Of a stretch of 64,000 bases of DNA, positions 50,701 through 63,486 are shown piece by piece. This DNA is from Amblyornis subalaris (Eukaryota > Chordata > Aves > Passeriformes > Ptilonorhynchidae). The stretch covers positions 22,395,183-22,459,182 of the forward strand of contig JACAXG010000002.1 of the NCBI GenBank assembly GCA_018881555.1, given 5' to 3'. A program made the translations under genes and the position numbers. The first letter of the stretch is position 1, and each line of letters starts with the position of its first letter. The notes beneath the pieces were generated by a model, which did not search any database, had not been told where the DNA came from, and saw only the letters and a program-made list of their open reading frames with translations.

Positions 50701-53700
50701 TCAAAAAAGGAGGAAGAAAAGCTCTCCTTCACATCACCTCAGTGGCCAGGCAGCTACAGTCCAAATGATCTGTGAGATTACACTTGACAAAGCTTCCATG
50801 CTCCAGTGAGTGTCAACAGAACTTCCATGAGGAAGCAGCTGCCTGAAACAAAATACATAGTCAGAAAATACCTGCAAGACCAGGAAATCTGTTCTTGCTA
50901 CTCAGAGCTGGTCTGAATCAACAAGTAGAGCAATATTTTTATTTGGCACATTCTGCAACAGAATAAAGAAAAACATGATTTTTTGTACCTCAAATTCTCA
51001 GGTAACAAAGTTCAGGAACTTCATTTTCTGGGAAGTTTTTTTGCTGAATGCTTTTTTTCCTGCAAATGTAATTGTGAATCAGCACTCCCCTTCCAAAGAG
51101 GGAAAAGGCATTCTGCTATCTAAATAAACTTCAGTGATTTCTGATGAAGTAAAAAACCCCTTAGTGTTTTAGTTGTGAATTGCATGAAACAAAGATAGAA
51201 GGTAATAGATAGCTGACACTCACCATGGGAATTGTGCTAGTCTTATTTATAGTCACTCCATAGAAGGAAGGGGGAAAAAAAGGGCAGAACAATGGACAGA
51301 AGAAGTGAAGAAAAGATGCACACCATTCTGTAATACCAACCAAGACAAAAAAGGGTGTTCCTGGTTCCCACGTCTCAAAGTAGGACCAACTGAAAATCAG
51401 CCTGAAAACTCTTTAAAAGGCTGATTTACACCATCTCCATGCTGATCTGAATGCAGATCCCAGTCAGGCAAGATGTCGAGGCCACTGGTCTACCTACTGC
51501 CCTTCCNTACTACCTGAGAGTGAGTACTGCAATACTCTGCACAAGAGAATCCTTCAGTTCCTAAATGCTGCCAATGCGTTCATCATTTGGGCAATATTTA
51601 TGCATTTCTGTTAGGACAACTTTCAGCTGAAGATAGGTAGCAGCAAAAGCTAAAGCCCAATCATTTCTCCTCCATTCTGCAGTTACCCTTTCAAGCAGAG
51701 ATAATCCAGCACCACCACTTGGCAACTGAAACATGGTCTTCCAACTTTATCTCTCCTTCATGTGCCTTTGTCCCGCTGTTCATCTATCACTCACAACACG
51801 TCAAATAACACAACTAATCTCTGTGCTTCCTAGAACAGTTTATCTGAAAGACACTCAACACAGTTTCTTAGGTATAAAGATCTCGGCACACCACCTAAGG
51901 CACATTGTTCAGCTTAACCAATTGAGGGCACCAGTAAGCACCAAAATACAGTCTTCCCAGGGGTTTCACAGAAATAAAGAACCTTCACTGTAATGAAGAT
52001 CATTGAATTTCCTATCCTGTATCATGTTGCTATTTTAAAGACACTTGGCATCACTGCAGTTAACTGNCGCTATTAAATTATGTGACCTTCATTAACCTAG
52101 TAGAAAAGGTACATTTTGTTGACGTGAAAGCCACCAGGTATTTACAAGAGAACAGTGTTTTGTGTTGTCAGTATTCTGTTGCAAAATAAACCATCTACAT
52201 GGATCAAGTCTGTGCTAGCTACATTGTCTCACAAGTGAAATAAGTGCTTCCTAAGGGACTATGGGAAGAGGAAGGATACGGCAGATTTCCAGAGCAAGAG
52301 CCAGGCAAAATTTCTTGTTCCCCTTCTCTCCTAACATTGGGTCAAAGCACCAAAGACAATAAACAGGCGTGACACGCTTCTGCGCCCTGTGATCTACTTT
52401 AATGGTTTAAGGTTCATGCCAGTAACAGCAACTGAAATGAAAACATCCAAGATGACCTTTCTAAAAACATCTTTGGTCAGTAACAAATCAGATGACTAGT
52501 ACTTCCAGAGCCTTCGCTATTCCCAAAATGAGAAATAGTTCAGACCAAGTTGTATAGTTTTCTATTAATTTATTTTGCACAGTATTTTTTAATCACTTTG
52601 CAATGGTACGCTTTACAAGCTGTAGCTTCAAAAAGTAATTACATCTTGTTTGCAAAGAACAAAATGTGAAGATCAAACTAATTTAACGTCTGTCCAATGG
52701 TTAGGAAAAGTAAATAATTGTTGTCCCAGAGGAGAATAACATGATGCAAAGCCTAGATTTATCAGCAGAGCTGTTTCCTATAACACTAANGAAGACTGTA
52801 AGTCTCACTATACAAGCAGAAAAATCTGCAGCCTCAGAAAGGCAACTTCCTCCACATAAATTCAAAAGATATTGAGATTACAGATGTGAGTGAGGTTCAC
52901 TGAAATCAGATAACCATTAAAGGAGGCATCAGGTAAAACATATGGGTCATAAATCTATGAAGTAAAGAACCTAAAATGCATTTTAAAAAGTTATCCCTGA
53001 ATTGATTAGGCTATCACCTTATCTGATGTAATTCTGGAATGCTGTTCACATTAGCACTGAAAATACTGCTTTTCCTGTACTTTTGAAGGAAGAAAAAGCT
53101 CACATCTCCCTTTAGGCTATATAGGCCTATAGCACAAATTTAACTGAAGGATACATCAGCTGGGTCCTTTCTTTTAGCAGAGACTAGCAAAAAGGGTCCT
53201 GTAAGCCACATTTGCTAATACCTGGATGACTAAAAGCAATTACCCATGGTGCAGAAAGCACTTCAGAATCAGGCTGGAAAACTACTGGTTACAAAAGGGA
53301 AAGACCTCATTTTAGACTACAGCGTCAATGCCAAAATCTGCTACTCTGTCCCACATACACACAAACTAGTGCACATCTGTGGAAGCATTTGCTTGTCCCT
53401 TCTCTATGTTTTTCATTACTGTTAAACCAAACATCTGCAACACAAGGACCTCAGCCATGTGAGATCACAAAGGTACATTTGCAGTATGAAAGAAAACAGC
53501 AGCAGCACCACAAAACATCTCACTGACCTGAGTACTCAGACATACTGCTGAATTTCTCTACTTGTATATTATAAATAACTGGACTTGGGTCACAGTTCAT
53601 TTCTATGCAGAGTCATGATTATCAGNGGACCAGAAAGTGACGCCTCAAACTCTTTACAGATTACACAGGTAAGCAGTGTCTACAGCTGGAAATTTAAAAA

Positions 53701-56700
53701 TTAGCACAAGAAAGGAAAAAAAAAATCCAGGAAATTATTATCAATGTGAATAAAAATATTATTATTATTATTTAAATAAAGGAGCTGGTATGTTGAAGTA
53801 CAACACATCTCTTTTTAGACATTTTAGACACTATCCCAAACATCAACTGGATCTCTAAATAATTTCTGAGAAGAAACNTGTTCTAGTGGTAGACTCCTAA
53901 TCCCCCTGGAGAAAGCCCAGATCATCTCCATTTAAGGTCAAGCAGGCAACAGCTGAACATTTTTGTTCCCCAGAACAAAATGCAGCAGACCAGAACCTTC
54001 AACACAGATTCCTTTTTTAAAGCNTTTCCTTTCTGATATGCATGGGTGTCTGGACCCATTCACCCAGGAGTGAATGAAAACAGCACAATGATGTGCTCAT
54101 ATATCATGTCTGTACTTGTCAGACTTGCCATGTCCCATAAGCAGTACTTTGGCATCTGCCTCAGAACCCCATCAAAATCTCCATGACTTATATGAGGGAA
54201 TGATACTAAGCTGAACTAGAAAAATGTTCTCAAGAGTGTGTACCTAAACAAGCTTGTTTTCAGAGAAAAAAACCTCAATAAAAGATCTACAACANTCACG
54301 TGGTCTAAACTTGTACATGTTATCGTTATTTAACAAATACATTTTCCATCTTAAAAATTCTTATCAGAGTTAGACATTTAGAGAAGACATGCATTATATT
54401 TCTGATGAGATCCTAGTAGTTTTATTAGTGCCTTAATTTGCACATTTAAGTATCAGTCTTTAAAATGGAGACCAAGCTATGACTGTGTCAGCAGCTCACA
54501 AACAAAACCAAATTCTTTTAAGGTATTTCATTTCTAAAAAGCTNCAATTCATCAACAAAAAGAGGCAAAAATTTGGGGTAGAGTAACTAAACAACATGAC
54601 AATTTTNCAGTGACTTGGTAAAAGGGAGGAACTGGCACTGCAGCTGCTGCAGTGCTGGGTGTTGGACTTAACAACATACAGAGGTGAATTTCAATAGTAC
54701 AACTTTTTCATATTACATCTTACGAAAAGCAAGCAATCCAGTGGTAGCACTTTCCTTGGACAACAGCATGCAATAAAAACATGAAACATCCCTCATAAAA
54801 AAGCCAAATACAGTTTGCTTGACTGTGAGAGATTTATAATGTTAATAATGCCATTATAAGTAAATTATGAAACACTTTGCACCAGTAAAGAACCATCACT
54901 CCTCACTGTGAAGATATTCAATTAACTTTCANGTGAAATATGTGACCCCAGACTTCCTGGGTTTGATATTAAAGGACAACTGAAAGCAGGCAGATTTATT
55001 ACACTAAAACCAAGTTGCTAACTTACATAACCAGTTAGCAGAAGAGCCAAACCATATTTACAAAAATAAAAACAGAGTTCAATTTGAAACAGGGTGGTAT
55101 ATCACCCTCAAAGCCTCTCTGTCACTGGTTTGAACNATGTACCACAGCAGGGCTTCCAGGGAACGAAAAAACCAAACTAACCCAAAACTACCCACCCTGT
55201 CTGGTTTCCTGCTTAAAGCCAAGCACTCATCTATGTTAAACAATTATTATTAAAACTGTATCTGTAAGTGATCACAGTTAGGCTGAGCTTCTGTATTTTT
55301 GCCTGCAATTTCCAAATGAGGAAAAGGCACACGCTGTCAGCTGCATCCACACAGAAAGCCTAATGCTGGATGCTCGCACACTTNACAGTTTAATCCTTTC
55401 ACATCCAGTAAATCCTTCACTTCCCGGATGCACAAAACCTACTCTGTATATGCACTATGTTTGTCACTTCTCAGCACAGGATAATATAGATAGTATAACC
55501 CATAAAGTAGCATCAAGCTGCTACTCCTATCCAAACAAAAAAAAAAAAAGTTCTCAAAAAATTCACTTAAATAGTTTCCAGCCACAAAAAGTGGGAGGGG
55601 AAGAAAAAATGTATGGGACTGTTTTAAAGGAAAGATAAATTCATAAAAATATATAGTAATGATAAATTTCAGAGATGAACTTACATATGCCAGATTTTAT
55701 TTGGAAAAAAAAGTCCTCTAACCCACAAATTAAAGGTTGGAAGAGACTTAAAATATAGGAAAATCACTTCAGTTCAAGCACTTTGAGAAGAAGGACGATA
55801 TTGGGAAACACTCATCATAGACTATAAACAGAATACCAGCTGTGTAACAGAATTATCAAAACTATATATATTGAAAGTGTATTTTAAAAAATACCTCGTA
55901 CAAAAGAAAATCATTCCAAGTCAAACACTCACATGAAACGTGACACCCCTCACTATTTAGGGTTTTTTATGACTAAAAACATTGCTGTAGCAAAAGTAAC
56001 ACATCCAAACCAGCTCCCTGAATGAATTCCCATTTAAGTTCCTGTTTAAGAAAAGCAGCTCCCTTTGCTACCCCACTGAAGCACGCCGCTTCCCAGACTC
56101 CCTCATCCTGTGGTTGAGCAGGTGGTCTCCCTGGCACACAGCTCCTTTCACAAAAGGAAAGATGTTGCCCATGTTTAACACATTACTGCTGTGAACGAGT
56201 TTAGAGGAGCCACTGCTTGTGTCAGAAGGCGAATGGGACCAATCAACTTGTGAGCTGCTGAGTGACATCGTGAGTCCTGCCTCTGGAACTTTTGTTATTT
56301 TTTCCCCTCAACTTACTTCAATTGTTTCCACAACTTGGTCACAGACTCGGACAAGTTGCCAGAGATCTACAGGCACGTCCCACAGCCCGGAGCAAGCTCC
56401 TCTGTGCTTCACCAAGTCACACCTGGGGTAAGGAACCTCTCTTCTGTGTAATGTTTTTAATTCTTGCAGCAAGACACGATGTAGCTGTAGTTTTCTACAA
56501 AAAAAATCCTCTACTCAAATTAACAGCTGGTTTTAACTGTTTATCAAAAATATGGAAACGGAGGCATTACAGCTCTGAGTCAAAAATATACAGATGTCTG
56601 GGGAGTATTTCAGCAACAACATAGGCAACAGAATTTTCTACATGTTCATGGGACACCAGCTGTCCTGGGGGAGATGATTTATACAGGTGGCATTGCACAA

Positions 56701-59700
56701 GAAGGTGAGAAGGTTTCATCATGTTTCTCAGACCTTTGTCTTTCCTTTTAAATTTAATACCTTTTGCTTGTTTTTTTTTCTTTTGTCTGTTTGGTTTCGG
56801 TTTTTNATCCAAGATCTACAAAGAGAATAATTCACTTAAAGTTTCGTAGAGGCATTTTGTTTCCCGAAGTTGCTCATTCACAATCCAGCAAAGGTGAAGA
56901 AGCTCTTTCACCATTTAACTCTGAAAAACATTTTTCTGATTTAATTCATTGAGAGAACAAACCTTTTTTTGCTGTATGATGAAAAATTACTCTTAAAAAC
57001 TTAAGTGGTTTATAGCTGTACTAGAACTGAAATTATACCATGTTACTGTAAGCGCAATTCAAGCTACAGAATCCATAGAGTGTTTTTGCTTTGAATTCCA
57101 TTACAAGTTCATTTTCTCCTGTTGTTCATTGTAAGTGCCACACTTGTTCTAGGTTGCTTCTAATAACAGATAAGCAATTTAGCTAGGATTTGTAACACCA
57201 TGAACTGAATTTCAAATGCAGAGAATAACCCATTTATTTCCAAGGGAAGCACAGACACAGTGTACAATGAAATACAACCCCAGCCTTAAAATCACTGAAA
57301 AAAAAAAGGTGCATCTCACACAGAAACATGCCACATAAATAACGTTTAATATTTACTACACAGATATTTTTAGAAGAAATACAATTCATGAATATGTAGG
57401 TCTCTAAGGTATTTATGTTCCTTACAATCATGTTCCCCCCCTTCATCAATTCACACCTCACAAATGGTTCTGAGAGACAAACTTAATATAGACCTTTATT
57501 TTGTGAGGTGTGTTTTCCCTGTTTCTGAACAGACACACCTAATTCCTTTTCCTATTAGTGACTGGTAGGCATCAGGCAAAGATACATCCAGGTGCTTGGT
57601 TTTGTGCTCAGCAGCCTTGTGCCAGTTTTGAACATTCAAGTGATAGAAATGTCTGGACATGCTGTTACTCCTAAGGCAAACAATCTGTTACAGAGTTCTC
57701 TAGAAGTTGTTTTCAGGAGGCAGAAGCAGCATTTCAGACTTGCCAGTGCCTTCAAACCAATTCCTACACGGAGCAAGAAGATTCTGAGACAGAAAGACAG
57801 ATTTTTTTCAAAGCTAAAGTTATATAAAACGTATTTTCAAATGAAGAGAGGAGTTATGGTTTATTCTACCACCCAGAGAATCTTCCTCTTCTACCACAAA
57901 TATTACATACACAGACCTTTAAAAATACAGTTATGCATACAAACATAGATTGAACATACACATAGAAACTTAACTGCTGTAGACAGCTCTTTACTGCAGG
58001 AAGCTGGAATGCATCTCAAAGCCACAGCAGGTTAGGCACCTGATCATCTCAATTTTATCCTTTCACAGAGTTCAGTAATTCAATGTAGANGAGAGACTGG
58101 CTCAGCTGTTAAATTAAAAAATTTCACACTTATACTGTCCCATGCCACAGACATCCAAACCCTGAGTAACAATCACCTACAGTCATGACAGAAGCATGTG
58201 CTACATAGCAGGTGATAAGTGTTACAAATCAGATGTGAAATAAGGCATTTAATTTACAGCAAAGAATTTTCTGCCTTTTTTTTTTGCTGCTCAATTGTTA
58301 AGACAACTATGTTACTGTTATTTGTATTTAAGAGAGATTCAGATTTATGTATATACCACAGCACTATTTTTAAAAGTTGCACTTATTTCTCATCCTCTGC
58401 GGAAGTTAGGAATACAGTATTTCATTGTACAGCATGAAACTCACTAAAATCAGCTTGTAATTGATAGTGTACAGGTGATTTTCACTGTTTTTTTCAGACC
58501 ATCAGCAAACAAAAATTTATGAGGTCTACAGAACTACGAGAACAGCTTATTATTTGCTTTAAGAATAATTTGATTTAGCAATAGAAATTGTCCCAACAGG
58601 AGAAACAAAAAATCCCATAGGGAAGTAATGTTATGTTCCCTTAAACTATGAGACACTAGAACTGGAAGATTGCTTTTGCCTTCTGAAGATTGATAAATGG
58701 CTTAACAGAACTTTCCTAGCATCAAGTTATTTCTCAGAAGTTGAATCTACCTACTATATCCTTCTCAGTCAAAGCCATGTCATTGTTCCCTGAGCTGCTA
58801 GAAGGTTAAAAACAAAATTTGGAACATCCCCTTCCACTTCTACCTTTTACACATGCTAGATGTGTTTCAATTTTTACTTCAATTCAAACTGCACTTAGAC
58901 CATTTCCTATTAAAGTGCATTATGAACCACCAGAACCTAAAACTCAACACGAAACAACTTGTTAGGTACTCAGTGCACGCAGCAGAGGATGGACTTCATT
59001 TCCTAAAAGAAATTTACTACGTAAAAGGCAAATCACACCAACAGACTGGAAATGGTACACGGTTATTTTATGTCTTATTTTGATGAGGGGAACCCACGAG
59101 TATGGAGACCAAAGCACCTGCCCAAGATCTCATTGCATGGTCCAGCAGCAGTTGNACAGAATTTAACCCACTTAAAAACTAGCCCAAAGCATTGGCTCAC
59201 AGGCTACTCTTATGGACCAGCACACATAAACCTCCCAGTTATCCGCAAGATGTGGGTAAATTTCAAAACCCAAAATGACTGGTGTGTTCAACTATTCATC
59301 AGTGTAATTTCTTGTCATCTACACCTTTCACATTCTCACGGACTTGAAATACAGGTAGAGGCTCTTACTGTTGGTCTTGCTTCTAAGAACACTAAAAACA
59401 TCAAAGCTATTTAAGAGGAAGATTGTAAAAGCAATGAATTTGTAAGAAGGAGAGGAAAAAAAAATAATCTCAAGTGTGAGCCTTCCCCTACGCTTTCCCA
59501 AACTCGCATGAAAAATACTGACACTTCAGTAAAAAACAGACTTTAAAATAGAAGGTAAAAAGAAGGATAAAATGAGTTTGGTTTTCCTGTTACTAGCGCT
59601 TCTCAAGCTATGAGCTGAATCGTTGCTTCTTGCCCCATCCCAAGGAAATGTTTTCTCCATGTGATTGAAAAATGACATTATATGCCACAAGTCAGTGTCT

Positions 59701-62331
59701 AAATATTCGAATCAACAGAACATCACAGTACTTTTTCCATCACTATGTTTATGGTTACTAAGACATTTCTTTTCAATGGATGGAAGTGAATTACTAGGGG
59801 TTTGGGACATTTCATTGTAAAAATCTATGCAATAGACTTATGCTACATTACTTTTTAACAATACCACTCAGGGCTTCACTTGGTCATGTGGAACTGCAAG
59901 AATTCAAATAAGTCAAACCTCTTCTATTCCACTGATATCATTGCTGCATTTAGTAAACATATGACAGGAAACAGGCTGTGGCATTTCCAAGGGAGCCAAA
60001 TTTATCCCGTGTGACTTCAAAGGAGTCAATGCAGTTGCACCAGGAACGAGCATGGCCCACAGTTTTCACTTTGGTTGCATACCCCCTCTCATTGTGAAGG
60101 ACACCCAGGAACAAAGATAAAAATAACCTAATACAAATCAGGGAAACAGTCACATGTCAGCGAAGTGGGAAGCAAAATTGTGATCAGTGACTCATTCCAA
60201 AGTATCAGTTATAGGGAATTCCCTACATAGTAACATACAGGGTCAGCCACCAGACCTATTCCTGCAGATTCACACTGTGCCTAAGACAAACCTTTCACAT
60301 CCATTAACAGCACTGATAAAACACAGCTGCACAGCAATGGAGCCAGCAGTTCCTCTTGTGCGATGCTCAGTCGTGTCACACCAGTAACACCGTGGCTTTT
60401 AAAAAACATCAAATATACTTCGCCCTTTNGGTACACTTTTCTTTCAAGAAGTGGTGTGTGCATGCACAATTCTTTATATTGGCCTTAAACGTGGGGGACT
60501 AAACAGCAGAGAGCAGCTACTACTTGTGGCAATTATCAACCTTTGTTTCTGTGTAATTATTTTCCAAGCTGTCCATTTTGACCTTGCTAGCCACCCATAT
60601 GCAGCTGTGTTACTGAATCTGTTTCTCTTTCTGCACACTTTAGGTGGGTGACAGCGCCATGGAGGATTAACAAGCAAGGTATGTGTTTATTAGCTGAAGT
60701 CCAGCACTTGTAAAGACAAACTTTTTGAAATACAGGTACAGAATTGGCTTCCTTTGCTTACAAGAAAACTTACCCCACAGACAGGCTTGGTAGGTTAAAC
60801 AACACGCAGGTGTTGCAAAAATTTCCAAAACCATGTAAGCTTTTAAATCAAAAAACACAAGTTAATCTATTTTGTCCTTTCCTCGTCCTTCTCTAGAACA
60901 TCTTCTAGCTGTAAAACGTATGGACATTTTAACTTAAGCTACCTTCCATTTTTTAAGATCCTTTTGGATCACCTGTCTGGTCTNATATGTCCAAATATCT
61001 ATTTCGGCCTTGCATCTGCGATGCTCAACCAGCTAATATTGCATTTTACGAAAGTACTTCAAAGGCCCAGGGCCTTGCCCCTCGAGTCATGCAAGTGAAA
61101 CATATGCAGCAACATAGCAGTGCAGGTGCCAGCACAAGTGCAGTTAAATCTAATGCAGTGCACATGAAATGGAATTATTGTGCATGTACACAGGTAAACA
61201 TCGATGCCGTTCCAATCCTTCTGTGGGCCCCAAAAACACCCCAAACAACAGGAAAGATAAGTGTTGCTGTAGCAGGTCACACGTAGCCCAAAGACCATGA
61301 GTTGCACACACCCTGCATTGAAAAAATGACGTAAGAAGCTGCAATGAAGTCATCTGCAGGAAATGCTATTCTCTGGGCAGTGTCTGTCACAGAGGCTGGT
61401 TACACAAACTCTTCTCTACCAGTGTAAATCCATTAGTGATTCATCTACTGGGACTTGTCTGCAAGAAGATAAACAGCCTAATGCACTCCAGCCTGTACTG
61501 GAGTGGGAGAATAATCNCATTCAGCCAGGAGACTTGAGAATTACCATGCGTGTCTTGCTTTTACTGCACTTGGGACAGACAGTGACTAGCAAAGAACTAA
61601 GCAGAATATACTTGGCAAGCATTTTAACTGCTTAAATAGATGAAAACAGGTACAGCAAAAAGTCAAACAAAGATGAAAAATTATAGTCACTACAAGAGTA
61701 TGTTCCTGGCGTGTGTTTTGTTCGCAATAAAGTTAAGATCAACTACAGCTCAAAAGATCATAACCAAATCTGAAGTTCCGTTTTAGAAGGAGATGTCATC
61801 ACATGGAATCCTCTAAAGGTATTAAAATAACCATGTGCANTCTGATTTCTTTTAGAAGTCGCTCTTATATACCAACACTGGCACTGAAAACACTTGTATT
61901 CTGTTCATACAGTACCATTTGACTCTACAGCCAAAAACAGAGGGATTTAAAAAAGAAGAACCTGAAAGACACTTTCGTTTCCTTTTAAGGTTTTTCCATT
62001 TTAGCCACATATAAAGACAAATTCATGGGCAACGAAGTATTTCTGATTCAGTCAGGATCATCATGTAATTTGGGCAGCAGACATCTAAGCAACGGTCCTT
62101 TATGTGGCATATATCATTTCACTTATTACCAAGAAATAAAAAATGGTCACAACGAGAGGCCTTCTGACAAAGATACGATCACAATATAAATTCACAAAAC
62201 ATTTAGGCGCAAGTGCAGCTTTAGAAACAAAGTTTGACAGATACATGTATCATCATTATATTGAAAACCAAGTTTTCACATTGTGATAGCACCCACATTC
62301 AGAATCCAACTCACAATGAGCTAAACAAGCC

Positions 62332-62340
62332 TATATAAAA
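62332..62340 (+). promoter_or_regulatory. TATA-box-like element upstream of the PLN coding exon
   Basis: TATATAAAA lies about 990 bp upstream of the PLN start codon on the same strand, in CTAAACAAGCC-TATATAAAA-GCCGCC context. A start site about 25-30 bases downstream would be near 62,362. Whether it serves PLN is unknown. PLN genes have a separate non-coding first exon, which I could not locate. The ATG at 62,355 would lie upstream of such a start site. Confidence 0.3.
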
Positions 62341-62733
62341 GCCGCCTTCTTGCCATGGAAGGTTTGTACAGGAGGGTTTTACACTGCAACTACTCAATTT
62401 GGAGTTTTAAGACAACTGATACCCTGTCCTTCCATCTGCCATTAAGAAGGAAGAAAATACACATTAAATGTAACACTCACTTAAGGGAAAAAGCTGTAAA
62501 AATGTTTAATTTTGTTGCTCATAGCATTCCTCTGCCTTTGCACCCACATTTTGAAACACATTGTTCTACAGGCATAAAAAAGATTTAGCTGTCTTGTCTC
62601 TTGAGAAATATATTACTAAAATTCCCTANGGCAGTGATGCATTTGCTTTTAACTGCCCACCATAAAGAACTTTTACTTGGAATGGAAATGCTTCAACAAG
62701 ATTTCTTTTCCTCCCTTCCAGAAGAAGGTACTG

Positions 62734-62772
62734 GTAAATCAGATTATCTACCCTGTCAGTGACAGCCAGCAG
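62734..62772. repeat. Direct repeat copy 1 upstream of PLN, GATA plus TGACAG motifs
   Basis: The 39-bp segment aligns with 63763-63802 at 37 of 39 positions with one single-base gap. It holds AGATTATCT (62741-62749; AGATAA on the minus strand, GATA-factor consensus) and CTGTCA-G-TGACAG (62753-62765), a perfect inverted pair of the MEIS/TGIF-type core. Confidence 0.85.
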
Positions 62773-63204
62773 TAGTATCCAGATCTCCTGGCTGAAAGGT
62801 CTGTGACCCTACTCTTATCATCAAGCTTTCACATGTGCTTGAACAAATAAAGCAGAGGGGTGTGTGTGGGAAGGCAATCGGCCAAGGCCTTTTCACAGAC
62901 TGTGAGAGATAGAGACCTTAGGATCTAAAGCAATAATCTGGGCAAAACCCACATATCCACAGTTTCCATAGTACAGTCCCTCAACACTGCTAAGAAGCAG
63001 GCGCTCGGTAGCCTTCAGGAGGAGAAGCACAATACAGCACAAATCTAAACTTAAAAAACCAAATTTTTAAAATGCTGTTTTAACCTAAAAACACTGTAAA
63101 AGCAATCTATTTATTTCAGACTTTTTAGAACTTTAAAACAATCTCCATTTGTACACATAAAAACACTTCTGCACTTCTAATTCTCTGCTTTCCTGCTTTT
63201 CCAG

Positions 63205-63327
63205 CTCCACAAGGCTGTCTAAAACAAAAAGAGAAGATCTTAGGCACTTTGCACTGTTCCTGACCACTGCTCTTCTTTCCTGCACTCCTAAACCCCTCTG
63301 ATTTGTGCCCTCTGCTTTCTTGTTGCC
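63205..63327 (+). other. PLN: PLN 5' UTR portion of the coding exon (probable)
   Basis: A good acceptor (TTTCCTGCTTTTCCAG) ends at 63204. The following CTCCACAAGGCTGTCTAAAA resembles the start of the mammalian PLN second exon as I recall it. The start codon has a strong context, GCC-ATG-G. The acceptor is inferred from sequence. Confidence 0.6.
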
Positions 63328-63486
63328 ATGGAGAAGGTCCAACACATAACCCGCTCTGCTCTGAGGAGAGCCTCAACTATTGAGGTCAACCCACAAGCAC
63401 GCCAAAGGCTTCAAGAGCTCTTTGTGAATTTCTGCCTGATTTTAATTTGCCTCTTGCTGATCTCTATCATCGTGATGCTTCTCTGA
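63328..63486 (+). CDS. PLN: Phospholamban, SERCA calcium-pump regulator
   Basis: The complete 52-codon frame begins [16 protein letters not shown] and ends in TGA at 63484-63486; the length equals that of mammalian PLN. Residues 1-22 form the cytosolic helix with the PKA/CaMKII site RRAST (Arg13, Arg14, Ser16, Thr17). Residues 23-31 (QARQRLQEL) are the amphipathic hinge, and about 31-52 form the single transmembrane helix. Phospholamban inhibits SERCA2a in cardiac and slow-muscle sarcoplasmic reticulum, and phosphorylation relieves this. The zipper residues Leu37, Ile40, Leu44, Ile47 and Leu51 that hold the pentamer are all present, as are Cys36 and Cys41. Position 46 is Ser (TCT), not the Cys of mammals. 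Position 6 is His rather than Tyr, 27 is Arg, and 30 is Glu rather than Asn. The frame is intronless, as is usual for PLN, and lies antisense in CEP85L. Confidence 0.98.
   Translation: MEKVQHITRSALRRASTIEVNPQARQRLQELFVNFCLILICLLLISIIVMLL

Noticed and set aside
56068..56268. Ser-rich minus-strand frame (MSLSSSQVDWSHSPSDTSSG...) as an alternative CEP85L 5' exon
   Set aside because: The composition is suggestive, but it does not match the CEP85L N-terminus as I know it and the region lacks a good polypyrimidine acceptor or a clear donor.
62355..62588. 77-codon plus-strand frame just after the TATA-like box
   Set aside because: The ATG lies only 15 bases after the TATA-like element, upstream of any start site it would set, and the product resembles nothing.
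63125..63376. 83-codon minus-strand frame overlapping PLN
   Set aside because: It is the antisense shadow of the PLN exon and its 5' UTR.
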